Notes under the pieces: generated by a model | Told to the model about the DNA's origin: nothing | What the model saw: the letters and a program-made list of their open reading frames with translations, nothing else | Database searches by the model: none | Assembly (NCBI GenBank): GCA_022768465.1 | Contig: JALELZ010000004.1 | Span: forward strand, 1 to 58,229 | Source of the DNA: Lachnospiraceae bacterium | Lineage (GTDB): Bacteria; Bacillota; Clostridia; Lachnospirales; Lachnospiraceae | Direction: 5' to 3' | Length of the DNA stretch: 58,229 nt | In this document: piece after piece, positions 51,968 through 58,229 of the stretch | Layout of the letters: each line of letters opens with the position of its first letter | Numbering within the stretch: position 1 is the stretch's first letter | Program-made: the position numbers and the translations under genes

Positions 51968-52441
51968 ATGTCTGTAGAAAGAGTAAAAGAATATTTCAGA
52001 CAGTTCGGCATGGAAGACCGTATTATGGAGTTTGAGATTTCAAGCGCTACAGTAGAGCTTGCTGCAAAGGCTGTAGGCACTGAGCCTGCCCGTATCGCCA
52101 AATCAATATCTTTTCTTGTAAATGACAAGGCAGTCCTTATTATTACTGCCGGTAACACCAAGATAGATAATCATAAGTTTAAGGATAAATTCGGCGTTAA
52201 GGCAAAGATGCTCACACCTGATCAGGTAATAGAAATGATTGGTCATGCCATAGGCGGCGTATGTCCGTTCGGTATTAATGACGGTGTAGATGTTTATCTC
52301 GATGAATCCATGAAGCGCTTTGATACAGTATTCCCTGCATCAGGAAGCAGCAACAGCTGCATAAAGCTCTCTATTCCTGAGCTCGAGAAGTATTCAAACT
52401 ATAAAGAATGGGTAGATGTGTGTAAGCTTGTAACAACCTGA
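51968..52441 (+). CDS. YbaK/ProX-type aminoacyl-tRNA deacylase
   Basis: The 157-residue protein is a single YbaK-like editing domain: ARIAKSISFLVNDKAVLIITAG has the conserved Lys, and GHAIGGVCPFGI the Gly-rich active site loop. Such proteins hydrolyse mischarged tRNAs, typically Cys- or Ala-tRNA-Pro. A strong AAGGAGG site precedes the ATG. It is flanked by a possible operator upstream and a bidirectional terminator downstream. Confidence 0.92.
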   Translation: MSVERVKEYFRQFGMEDRIMEFEISSATVELAAKAVGTEPARIAKSISFLVNDKAVLIITAGNTKIDNHKFKDKFGVKAKMLTPDQVIEMIGHAIGGVCPFGINDGVDVYLDESMKRFDTVFPASGSSNSCIKLSIPELEKYSNYKEWVDVCKLVTT

Positions 52442-52454
52442 TAGATATGATCAT

Positions 52455-52498
52455 AAAAGCCTGTGTTGTCAGCATTATCGCTGCAGCACAGGCTTTTT
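52455..52498. terminator. Terminator between the YbaK-like gene and the HTH remnant
   Basis: AAAAGCCTGTG (52455-52465) pairs with CACAGGCTTTT (52487-52497) with a T-run on the plus strand; the A-run in the left arm makes it useful for the minus-strand remnant also. Confidence 0.85.
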
Positions 52499-52501
52499 CG
52501 T

Positions 52502-52895
52502 TTAATGTTCAAGGAATAATTCCACAACTCTTGAAGGTCTGCCCTTTTCTCCGCAGGCCATTTTCCCGGTAGTTGCCGCATATCCGGCACTTTCAAGCTT
52601 TTCTATAATTCGATCAGCACTTCTTCTGCTTATAGATAATGCATCCGCAAGTGACTGTGAGGTAAATAAGTTATTGGATTCTCTGATTATAGTCTGCAAT
52701 ATCTTAACGACAGTCTTTGCACCGACTCCGGTCTCTCGGGCAATAAGATTGGATCGCTCCAACAGCTGATTTTTTTCATTTATCATATTGTTTTCGCTGC
52801 CGGGCGTATAGACTGTATGCTCTCTCATAAGAGATATGAGGCTTTGTGTTAACATAATTCTGGCGAATCTTTTCAACTCTATCTGTTACAGCCAT
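52502..52895 (-). pseudogene. Chimeric scar: glycyl radical enzyme start joined to an HTH domain
   Basis: From the ATG at 52895, behind an AGGAG site, 26 codons read MAVTDRVEKIRQNYVNTKPH and ISYERA, the N-terminus of PFL-like glycyl radical enzymes. The frame then departs and stops soon after. In another frame the remaining sequence encodes SENNMINEKNQLLERSN and a winged-helix domain (SLADALSISRRSADRIIEKL, then GRPSRVVELFLEH), like the C-terminus of CitB-type response regulators or a related regulator. Neither gene is complete. The junction is near 52815-52825. A frame for the HTH part alone has no good start. Confidence 0.65.
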
Positions 52896-52994
52896 TTTTT
52901 CTCCTTTTTAAGCGTAAGAGATTTTAAATCTCATGTCATTTTGTACGTTATATTATATATTTGTATATTGCATACGCCGCAGTCAAATGTCAAG

Positions 52995-53008
52995 CGTTAT
53001 AACGCACA
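52995..53008. promoter_or_regulatory. TGTGCGTTATAACG site, copy 2
   Basis: The site reads CGTTATAACGCACA on the plus strand (its complement on the minus). It includes the palindrome GCGTTATAACGC (52994-53005). It lies about 100 bases before the glycyl-radical-enzyme remnant and points toward it. Copies also exist at 51898-51911 and 53832-53845. Confidence 0.5.
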
Positions 53009-53050
53009 AATCTGCCGTATGTATTTTTTAAGAACATTAAGCAATAAAAA

Positions 53051-53123
53051 AGACATCACAGACTGCCTGATATGAATGAATATACTCGTGAATATAATCA
53101 TTTACAGACAATATGTGATGCCT
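53051..53123 (-). terminator. Terminator after the XRE-cupin gene
   Basis: AGGCATCACA and TGTGATGTCT pair over 10 bp (one wobble) around a long loop and are followed by TTTTTTATT on the minus strand. The gap between this gene and the GRE remnant (52896-53144) has no other gene; it also contains a GAGATTTTAAATCTC palindrome at 52918-52932. Confidence 0.65.
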
Positions 53124-53144
53124 TTAATGATTTGAAATATTTAA

Positions 53145-53696
53145 TTACTTATACTTCAGAATGTTGTGGAACACTGTCTTTTCGCCTGAAGGATTAGCGT
53201 AGCAATGGCTTGTATTTCCGTTAAATGAGAATGCCTGTCCTTCGCGGATAGTAAATACATTGTCATTAACAGTCATCTCAAGCACTCCTTCAAGCACTAC
53301 AATGTACTCCTTTTCAACATTGGTATGTGGTATAGAGTTATGCTTGCTGTTCGGTTCAATGATGATCTTATAGTAATCGAAGCCCGATACAGGGTCAAAC
53401 GGGAAAATATTGTAGAGATACATGCCGTCCTCTGACTCCTGAATCGGCTCGATCTCATCGATATTTACAACTGTTGACTCAGCATTTGAGCTGGATATCA
53501 GATGTGAAAATGATACCTTGAGGCCTGTAGATATTTTCCAAAGAGTAAGCACTGTCGGTGCCGATTCACCTCTTTCTATCTGTCCAAGCATGGCCTTTGA
53601 TACACCTGTAAGCTTTGCAGCTGTATCAAGACTCATATTCATTTCCTTTCTTATGCTCTTAAGTTTCTCTCCTATATCCTTTGAAATGCTGTCCAT
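53145..53696 (-). CDS. XRE-family regulator with C-terminal cupin domain
   Basis: Residues 8-65 form an XRE helix-turn-helix (NMSLDTAAKLTGVSKAMLGQIERG) and residues about 105-180 a cupin (HTNVEKEYIVVLEGVLEMTV, then SFNGNTSHCYAN). Such regulators sense small molecules and often control adjacent transporter or metabolic genes. The ATG at 53696 has AAAGGAG upstream, so the longer frame to 53822 is not used. It lies downstream of the MATE gene and has its own promoter with repeats. Confidence 0.93.
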   Translation of the reverse strand: MDSISKDIGEKLKSIRKEMNMSLDTAAKLTGVSKAMLGQIERGESAPTVLTLWKISTGLKVSFSHLISSSNAESTVVNIDEIEPIQESEDGMYLYNIFPFDPVSGFDYYKIIIEPNSKHNSIPHTNVEKEYIVVLEGVLEMTVNDNVFTIREGQAFSFNGNTSHCYANPSGEKTVFHNILKYK

Positions 53697-53710
53697 CAGG
53701 CTCTCCTTTA

Positions 53711-53768
53711 ATAACCGGTTATAACATAAACCTGTCGTAGTATATACGTTTTTCTGCATATACGTCAA
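53711..53768 (-). promoter_or_regulatory. XRE-cupin promoter with direct repeats and palindrome
   Basis: Minus-strand TTGACG (53763-53768) and TATACT (53739-53744) are 18 bases apart. The word ACGTATAT occurs twice on the minus strand (53758-53765 and 53742-53749), 16 bases apart, between and over the boxes. A perfect 12-bp palindrome ATAACCGGTTAT (53711-53722) lies just ahead of the ribosome site. Confidence 0.6.
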
Positions 53769-53831
53769 TCGTAAAATAGCCCGATTATTCAGAAAAACAC
53801 AAAAAGCGGCCTGATTTTGCATAAAAATACA

Positions 53832-53845
53832 CGTTATAACGCACA
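53832..53845. promoter_or_regulatory. TGTGCGTTATAACG site, copy 3
   Basis: The same 14 bases as copy 2 (CGTTATAACGCACA on the plus strand) overlap the last codons of the MATE gene and lie about 140 bases upstream of the XRE-cupin start, pointing toward it. Confidence 0.5.
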
Positions 53846-55174
53846 GCTCTTCTCTTCTCTGTTCTCATACCTTATAAGGAAATACACTGTTAAAATGAGT
53901 GTTGCTGCCTCTGCCGCAAGCGGTGACCACCATATACCCGGGCCGCCCCATATCAGGATAAACAGCACAAGGAATATGAGCAATGCAGCAATTCCTCGTG
54001 AAGTCGATATAATCGAGGCATAGCTTGATTCCTCTACTGACATAAAATATCCGCTCGGTACAACATTAAGGCCTATAAACAGGTATGACAGTGAGAATAT
54101 CCTGAATACGCCCGCCGAATAGTCTATAAGTGCACTGTTTTCAGCAGTATTTGCTATAAACATTGTAACTATAGGTCTTGCAAAAATTTCGCATACACCT
54201 ACTATAAGTACCGTAAATACCAATGCAGCTGCGATTCCGTATTTGAGCAGTGCTCTGCACTTTTTCTTTTCTCCGGCTCCGAAGCAGTAACCGATGAGCG
54301 GCTGATATCCTTGTGAAATGCCGACCATAGTATAAAGTGCAAGACACTGAACATACGTGACTATGGTGTATGCAATAAGCGATTCCTCATTGAGATACTG
54401 TATGATAGCTCTGTTAAAGAAGAATACGATTATTCCGGATGAAAAATCTGTGATTCCAGAAGAAAGTCCGTTTCTGAAAATACGCCATACATATCCCCAG
54501 CGCCATTTAAAGCTGCAGAATTTAATAGTACCCTTCTTGCCAAAGAAATGAATCAGATACAGCAAAATAACTACAGTATTTGAAACACCTGTCGCAAAAG
54601 CCGCTCCATAAACTCCGAACGGAAATACAATAACTAACAGCCAGTCCAAAAATATATTAAGAGCCGAGCCAGCTGTAACGACCCAAACAGCTATCTGAGG
54701 GAAGCCGTCGGTCTTAACAAGCATCTCGAACGAATATGACAATATAAATGAAAATGCAAACGGCGCAAGTCCCTTTAAATACTCTGTAACATAGAGCATA
54801 TTGGCCTCTGTGGCACCGAGGAACCTTGCAAAGCCGTCAAGATTTAAGAATACTCCTATCGTGACAACCACAGAAACTATAATGTTAAGGAGAATGTTTT
54901 GTGAAAACACCTCCTTGGCACCGCGTTCATCCTTTTCACCAAGCTTAATCGCAACTATGGTCGATGCTCCGACCGCCATAGTTATGGATAATGAAAACAT
55001 GCCGAGTGTAAACGGAGTTATGATGTTAACTGCAGTAAGAGCCATCTCTCCTACACCTCTTGCGACGAAAATACCGTCAACAACAGTATAAAGTATGTAC
55101 ACCCACTGCGCCACAATTGAAGGAATGATATATTTTATAAACATTCCTTTTAATGATTTGCCCTCTAAGTCCAT
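53834..55174 (-). CDS. MATE family efflux transporter
   Basis: The 446-residue protein has 12 helices in two halves. It begins LKGMFIKYIIPSIVAQWVYILYTVVDGIFVARGVG, typical of MATE proteins, and ends at the C-terminal helices with a short basic tail. It exports cationic compounds against Na+ or H+. A polypurine leader (about 55170-55225 on the minus strand) with a repeated GAAAGACGAGA word precedes it. The XRE-cupin gene follows 137 bases downstream and could be its regulator. Confidence 0.93.
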   Translation of the reverse strand: MDLEGKSLKGMFIKYIIPSIVAQWVYILYTVVDGIFVARGVGEMALTAVNIITPFTLGMFSLSITMAVGASTIVAIKLGEKDERGAKEVFSQNILLNIIVSVVVTIGVFLNLDGFARFLGATEANMLYVTEYLKGLAPFAFSFILSYSFEMLVKTDGFPQIAVWVVTAGSALNIFLDWLLVIVFPFGVYGAAFATGVSNTVVILLYLIHFFGKKGTIKFCSFKWRWGYVWRIFRNGLSSGITDFSSGIIVFFFNRAIIQYLNEESLIAYTIVTYVQCLALYTMVGISQGYQPLIGYCFGAGEKKKCRALLKYGIAAALVFTVLIVGVCEIFARPIVTMFIANTAENSALIDYSAGVFRIFSLSYLFIGLNVVPSGYFMSVEESSYASIISTSRGIAALLIFLVLFILIWGGPGIWWSPLAAEAATLILTVYFLIRYENREEKSCAL

Positions 55175-55377
55175 TCTATCTCTTTATCTCGTCTTTCTTT
55201 CTCGTCTTTCCTTTTCTTATCCTTTAAATCAAAACAAACAAATATACTGCAGCCATTTATCCCTTTTGCCGGCTGCAGCTATTTGTTCTTACCCTTATCG
55301 TTCATTCTATCATAAAGTAATGCTTAAGTCTAATTCAGCTTTCGCATCATTAATAAGTCGGATCATTTTATCAATGC

Positions 55378-55764
55378 CTATAAAAAGCATCTGATTTTGT
55401 CAATTAATGCAGCATCTGCCGGAAGCCATGCAACACTGTTAAGTTCATCCTTTGCAAGCCATCTTGCTGCTTCATGTTCCTTAAGCACTAAATCTCCCTT
55501 TACTACTTCGCACAAAAAACAGTCCATCGACAAATGAAAATCCGTATAATCATACTCCACTGTATCTATCAGCTCCCTGACAGCTATCTCAGTATCAAGC
55601 TCTTCTGATATTTCTCTTATTAATGCAGCTTCCGGAGTCTCTCCTGCTTCTATCTTACCTCCCGGAAATTCCCATCCGTCTTTATAATCCCCATAGCCAC
55701 GCTGTGTGGCAAATATCTTATTGTCTGATAAAATGACCGCAGCCACTACTCTGATAGTTTTCAT
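55378..55764 (-). CDS. Nudix hydrolase (MutT-like)
   Basis: The Nudix box GGKIEAGETPEAALIREISEELD spans about residues 35-57, with the REISEE core. The protein matches 8-oxo-dGTP diphosphatases in size (128 residues) and N-terminus (RVVAAVILSDNKIFATQRG). It would clear oxidised or other nucleoside triphosphates. It may be partnered functionally with the OGG1-type glycosylase of this genome. No clear terminator follows. Confidence 0.93.
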   Translation of the reverse strand: MKTIRVVAAVILSDNKIFATQRGYGDYKDGWEFPGGKIEAGETPEAALIREISEELDTEIAVRELIDTVEYDYTDFHLSMDCFLCEVVKGDLVLKEHEAARWLAKDELNSVAWLPADAALIDKIRCFL

Positions 55765-55828
55765 GATTTAGTCCTTTTTATTATTTTGTTCAGAATAGTT
55801 TGTAAGGAAAGTATTTTTCTTAATCATT

Positions 55829-57136
55829 TTAACGATCCGTCATAGCTGCAATTTGATCTATCGCATATAGCGGCAGGTTGACAAGCCCTTCTTCTTTTTT
55901 ATAGTCTGCCATAGATGTACGAACAGATACCTTAGGAGAAAACTTCTCTTGATAAGTTTTCAGGCTCTTAGCTTTTAGATTTACTTCTGCCTTCACTTCT
56001 ACCGGAACTATCAATTCACCTGTATCAACAATAAAGCCAATCTCGCAAGAGCCCCTATCATTTGTGTAATAAAAAACATCCAAGTCCTGAATGGTCTTAA
56101 GCTGTTGGCAAACATACTGCTCAGTAAGAGCACCTTTGAATTCCACAAATAAATCATTTCCGTTAAGCAAGGTACTCTGGCGCAGTCCGGCCATACATCC
56201 AAGAAGCCCAACATCTAATACAAAAAGCTTAAATGCTTTTAAATCCTCATATGCCCGCAGAGGAATACCTGCTGAATTGACACGACTGATCTTATGAATG
56301 AGACCGCAATCGCTGAGCCACATAATTGCAGTTTCGAAGTCTTTTGCTCGAGCACCTTCACGAATAAGACCATATATAAACTTTTTATTTTCTTTAGCTA
56401 ACTGCGAAGGTATGCCGTTCCACAACATACGCAGTCTCGGAACGATTTCATTTGGGGCGTGCTTAGAGAAATCCTGTTCATAGGCGGCAAGGATTCGTTT
56501 TTGAATTTCACGAGTTTCATTAAAATCCTTATCCTCAGCAAAGCATTGAACTGCTTCAGGCATTCCGCCAATGAAATAATACTGCTTTAAAGCATCAATA
56601 TATATCTGCTTAAAGCTCGTAATCATTTGAAAGTCTCTTTTATCAAGCAATTCAGCAAAACGTTCTTTACCGGTTGCCATTAAAAACTCCATAAAGGAAA
56701 GTGGAGAAAGCTTTAAAAAATCCACTTTTCCAACAGGGAAAGATGTACCTTGATGTAAAGCAATACTCAGTAAAGAACCGGCACACACAATATGATACTG
56801 TGGAGCATTCTCATAGAAATACTTAAGGGATGTTAACGCTCTCGGAACTTCCTGAACTTCATCAAAAATCAGCAGAGCCTTATCAGGATCAATTTTACGT
56901 CCAACATAAAGTTCCAGTCCCGTAATCAAACGATCAGTATTCAAGTCTGAAGCAAATAAGTCTGCCATTACAGAATTAGAATCAAAATTAATATATACTG
57001 TATCCTCATAAGCCTGTCTGCCAAACTCTTTCATAATCCACGTCTTTCCAACCTGACGGGCACCTTCAATAATCAAAGGCTTTCGGCGTTCGCTTTGTTT
57101 CCATTTTAATAATTTTTCTATAGCAATTCGGTACAT
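55829..57136 (-). CDS. DUF4143-type AAA+ ATPase
   Basis: The 435-residue protein has Walker A GARQVGKT (25-32), Walker B FDEVQE (91-96) and a helix-turn-helix-like region mid-protein. It ends in a DUF4143 domain whose DRGSCEIGFIVDTGE...PVEVKAE pattern looks like a degenerate PD-(D/E)xK nuclease. Such ATPases are common near mobile elements and of unknown function. A GGAGGTG site precedes the ATG. A promoter lies just upstream. Confidence 0.93.
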   Translation of the reverse strand: MYRIAIEKLLKWKQSERRKPLIIEGARQVGKTWIMKEFGRQAYEDTVYINFDSNSVMADLFASDLNTDRLITGLELYVGRKIDPDKALLIFDEVQEVPRALTSLKYFYENAPQYHIVCAGSLLSIALHQGTSFPVGKVDFLKLSPLSFMEFLMATGKERFAELLDKRDFQMITSFKQIYIDALKQYYFIGGMPEAVQCFAEDKDFNETREIQKRILAAYEQDFSKHAPNEIVPRLRMLWNGIPSQLAKENKKFIYGLIREGARAKDFETAIMWLSDCGLIHKISRVNSAGIPLRAYEDLKAFKLFVLDVGLLGCMAGLRQSTLLNGNDLFVEFKGALTEQYVCQQLKTIQDLDVFYYTNDRGSCEIGFIVDTGELIVPVEVKAEVNLKAKSLKTYQEKFSPKVSVRTSMADYKKEEGLVNLPLYAIDQIAAMTDR

Positions 57137-57167
57137 ACATGCACCTCCATATTTTTAATATAACTAT

Positions 57168-57196
57168 AGTATAGGCTTTTATTACAGAAATTGCAA
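57168..57196 (-). promoter_or_regulatory. Promoter of the DUF4143 ATPase
   Basis: TTGCAA (57191-57196) and TATACT (57168-57173) on the minus strand have a 17-base spacer and precede the start codon by about 31 bases. Two imperfect tandem repeats lie directly upstream. Confidence 0.6.
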
Positions 57197-57210
57197 TGAA
57201 CTTTACAAGC

Positions 57211-57265
57211 ATGATCGCACTTTTTACGACGAGCTTCGCGAGTATGAGCACACTTTTTACAACGA
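57211..57265. repeat. Two imperfect 22-base direct repeats
   Basis: ATGATCGCACTTTTTACGAC at 57211-57230 (plus two bases) recurs as ATGAGCACACTTTTTACAAC at 57244-57263, period 33, with a weaker third relative near 57196-57210. They lie immediately upstream of the ATPase -35 box. A Cys-rich frame here (57118-57309, minus) arises from the repeats and has no ribosome site. The remaining stretch 57270-57518 has no gene. Confidence 0.55.
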
Positions 57266-57456
57266 ATAACATTGTTATCGCTCAGATATCTGAATTTTGT
57301 TTCATTCACAATATATCAACATTCTTTGACATTTTGCGGATTATATATTGCATTTTATAGTTTTCTTGCGTTTCCCCAAAAATTGGATACTGTATTCTTT
57401 TTATCTTCCACTTTCTGTCTATTTTTCTTTTACTATTCACTGCTTGTAATAAAATA

Positions 57457-57489
57457 AGCAGCCAACCTATTCTTCATAGACTGACTGCT
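57457..57489 (-). terminator. Terminator of the toxin-antitoxin pair
   Basis: On the minus strand AGCAG/CTGCT plus an inner CTAT/ATAG pairing forms a stem followed by TTATTTTATT, 30 bases past the toxin stop. Confidence 0.55.
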
Positions 57490-57518
57490 CGTATTTTAGT
57501 TTCATATTCATTTCCATT

Positions 57519-57794
57519 TTACAAATCCAACAGTGAAATTCGGTCATATGTGCCATTTTTCTTTTCTTCCGGATGTGGCTCCAATCCGATAATTGTAATA
57601 TCATTCTGGTCTGGTCCATAAACCCAGTACATTCTCATTGCACCACTGGTTTTATTTTCCAGATAAGATTGCCACACTTTCATTCCATAACGTCTTGATA
57701 ATGGCTCTATTTCATGAGTTTGAAGACTCGGATAGCCCGGATCAGCCGACAACAGCTTAAAAATCTGACAGGTCAATAGCTGGAGAAACATCAC
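57519..57794 (-). CDS. RelE-like toxin, probably N-terminally truncated
   Basis: The frame carries the C-terminal portion of a RelE/ParE-like toxin: YPSLQTHEIEPLSRRYGMKV, then MRMYWVYGPDQNDITIIGLE and PHPEEKK, conserved in small Clostridial toxin families. The start codons in the overlap with the antitoxin have no ribosome site, and the usual N-terminal 25-40 residues are lacking. The gene may be inactive or expressed from the ATG at 57794. It overlaps the antitoxin by 38 bases. Confidence 0.55.
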   Translation of the reverse strand: MMFLQLLTCQIFKLLSADPGYPSLQTHEIEPLSRRYGMKVWQSYLENKTSGAMRMYWVYGPDQNDITIIGLEPHPEEKKNGTYDRISLLDL

Positions 57795-57996
57795 CTCTCT
57801 TAAAGTTACTCACTGCACGATCCATATCTGCCAGAGTTCCGGCTGAAATACTCTCTGGCACCGTAAGTTCTCGAGGTTCCAGAATAATGCAGCCATTTCC
57901 GTATTCTTTTACATTATAATACTGATAAGTTGCTCCTCTGAGAGTAATTCTTTTTTTGTTATCCAGATGGGCGACATAATCCTTCATTGCTTCCAT
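57757..57996 (-). CDS. Antitoxin of a type II toxin-antitoxin pair
   Basis: The 79-residue protein reads MEAMKDYVAHLDNKKRITLR with GCIILEPRELTVPESISAGT and ends VSPAIDLSDF. The N-terminus has a short beta-rich, AbrB-like feel; the C-terminus could bind the toxin. GGAGGTG lies six bases before the ATG at 57996. It precedes the toxin, which is the usual order, and has a promoter with a palindrome. Confidence 0.72.
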   Translation of the reverse strand: MEAMKDYVAHLDNKKRITLRGATYQYYNVKEYGNGCIILEPRELTVPESISAGTLADMDRAVSNFKRGDVSPAIDLSDF

Positions 57997-58023
57997 TATT
58001 AGCACCTCCTACACAATATCCAT

Positions 58024-58079
58024 AGTGGGAAATCCCACTTTTGTATTATTATAATATGCTTTTCTATATTCTCTGTCAA
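58024..58079 (-). promoter_or_regulatory. Antitoxin promoter and palindromic operator
   Basis: TTGACA (58074-58079) and TATTAT (58051-58056) on the minus strand are 17 bases apart. Just downstream AGTGGGA-AA-TCCCACT (58024-58039) forms a palindrome over the predicted start, the usual place for an antitoxin-bound operator. Confidence 0.65.
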
Positions 58080-58171
58080 TCTCTTTTTAGGGTTATAGGA
58101 CAAAAAGTGTTGGTGACATATCGTTAAATTAATGTAATCCTTCCGTTGCTTGGAAGTCACATATCTGACAT

Positions 58172-58229
58172 ATTGTGCAGTGTCAAGGCCAAAGCCTATG
58201 GTGCAAAGCAGCCTTGACACTGCAACAAT
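58172..58229. repeat. Long inverted repeat at the right edge
   Basis: GCAGTGTCAAGGC (58177-58189) and GCCTTGACACTGC (58211-58223) are perfect 13-base arms. They extend outward as ATTGT/ACAAT with one unpaired base, around a 21-base loop, and reach the last base of the window. It could be a terminator, a mobile-element end or a dispersed intergenic repeat. Confidence 0.6.

Noticed and set aside
55165-55400. A possible CRISPR-like repeat in the polypurine tract.
   Set aside because: Only two tandem 11-base copies, without spacers.
57211-57265. CRISPR array or attachment-site repeats.
   Set aside because: Two imperfect copies with a short 11-base spacing are not a CRISPR array, and no integrase is visible.
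57118-57309. A Cys-rich 63-residue minus-strand frame that could be a zinc ribbon.
   Set aside because: The cysteines come from the tandem DNA repeats, no ribosome site precedes it, and it overlaps the promoter of the ATPase.
57999-58220. A 73-residue minus-strand frame at the right edge.
   Set aside because: It runs through the antitoxin promoter and operator and has no domain.

Overview
The window looks like a chromosomal segment of a low-to-mid GC Clostridia member, most likely Lachnospiraceae. This is inferred from gene content and order, not from a database search: an infC-rpmI-rplT operon with an L20-type leader, rpmE / DUF1385 / prmC / prfA in a row, S11 carboxypeptidases and an L,D-transpeptidase with cell-wall-binding repeats, PduL beside acetate kinase, and Firmicute-type promoters and AGGAGG ribosome binding sites. 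Most genes lie on the minus strand. No CRISPR array, rRNA, intact transposase or phage module was found. One tRNA (Leu, anticodon CAA) is present.

Layout. 1-860: decayed left edge with a truncated CDS, a short repeat, a terminator-like hairpin and a broken CsoR-type repressor gene. 861-8737: queA, a membrane-anchored protein, a wall-bound D,D-carboxypeptidase, ftsH, a Gx-type membrane protein, a cold-shock protein and a SEC-C protein. 8794-26622: about 17 tightly packed minus-strand genes that read as one long operon for envelope glycans. It holds two flippases, two GT2 enzymes, a nucleotidyltransferase-HAD fusion, an ATP-grasp enzyme, a PLP enzyme, GNAT, VanZ, an M29 peptidase, a lipoprotein, an OGG1-type glycosylase, a second D,D-carboxypeptidase, GtrA and YfhO. 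26765-30610: an L,D-transpeptidase, another GT2 and a DUF3298-type lipoprotein.

30707-36567: prfA, prmC, DUF1385, rpmE, a small Cys protein, an orphan PqqD-like protein, a scar made of two fused gene remnants, and a LysR regulator. 36671-46958: a glycine-riboswitch-controlled AGCS transporter, a YitT protein, infC-rpmI-rplT, the acetate block (ackA, pduL), a c-di-AMP receptor, tmcAL, and the Ser/Thr transporter sstT behind an unrecognised structured leader. 46128-51100 is a replication/CoA operon (zf-HC2 protein, polA, small protein, coaE, walJ). 51194-58229: tRNA-Leu, a truncated DUF5058 gene, a YbaK deacylase, a second chimeric scar, an XRE-cupin regulator, MATE pump, Nudix hydrolase, DUF4143 ATPase and a damaged toxin-antitoxin pair.

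How they work together. The long operon supplies activated sugars, assembles and flips lipid-linked glycans (GT2, flippases), and may decorate wall polymers outside the membrane through a DPM1-like GT2 + GtrA + YfhO set, alongside peptidoglycan trimming enzymes. The acetate block converts acetyl-CoA to acetate by PduL and AckA, next to a tRNA-modifying enzyme that consumes acetate. Three gene scars (35.0-35.5 kb, 52.5-52.9 kb, 57.75 kb) join parts of unrelated or neighbouring genes and suggest repeated short deletions. The observations most worth following are the sstT leader RNA, a 14-base motif repeated three times around the XRE-cupin gene, and the amino-acid-type enzymes inside the glycan operon.
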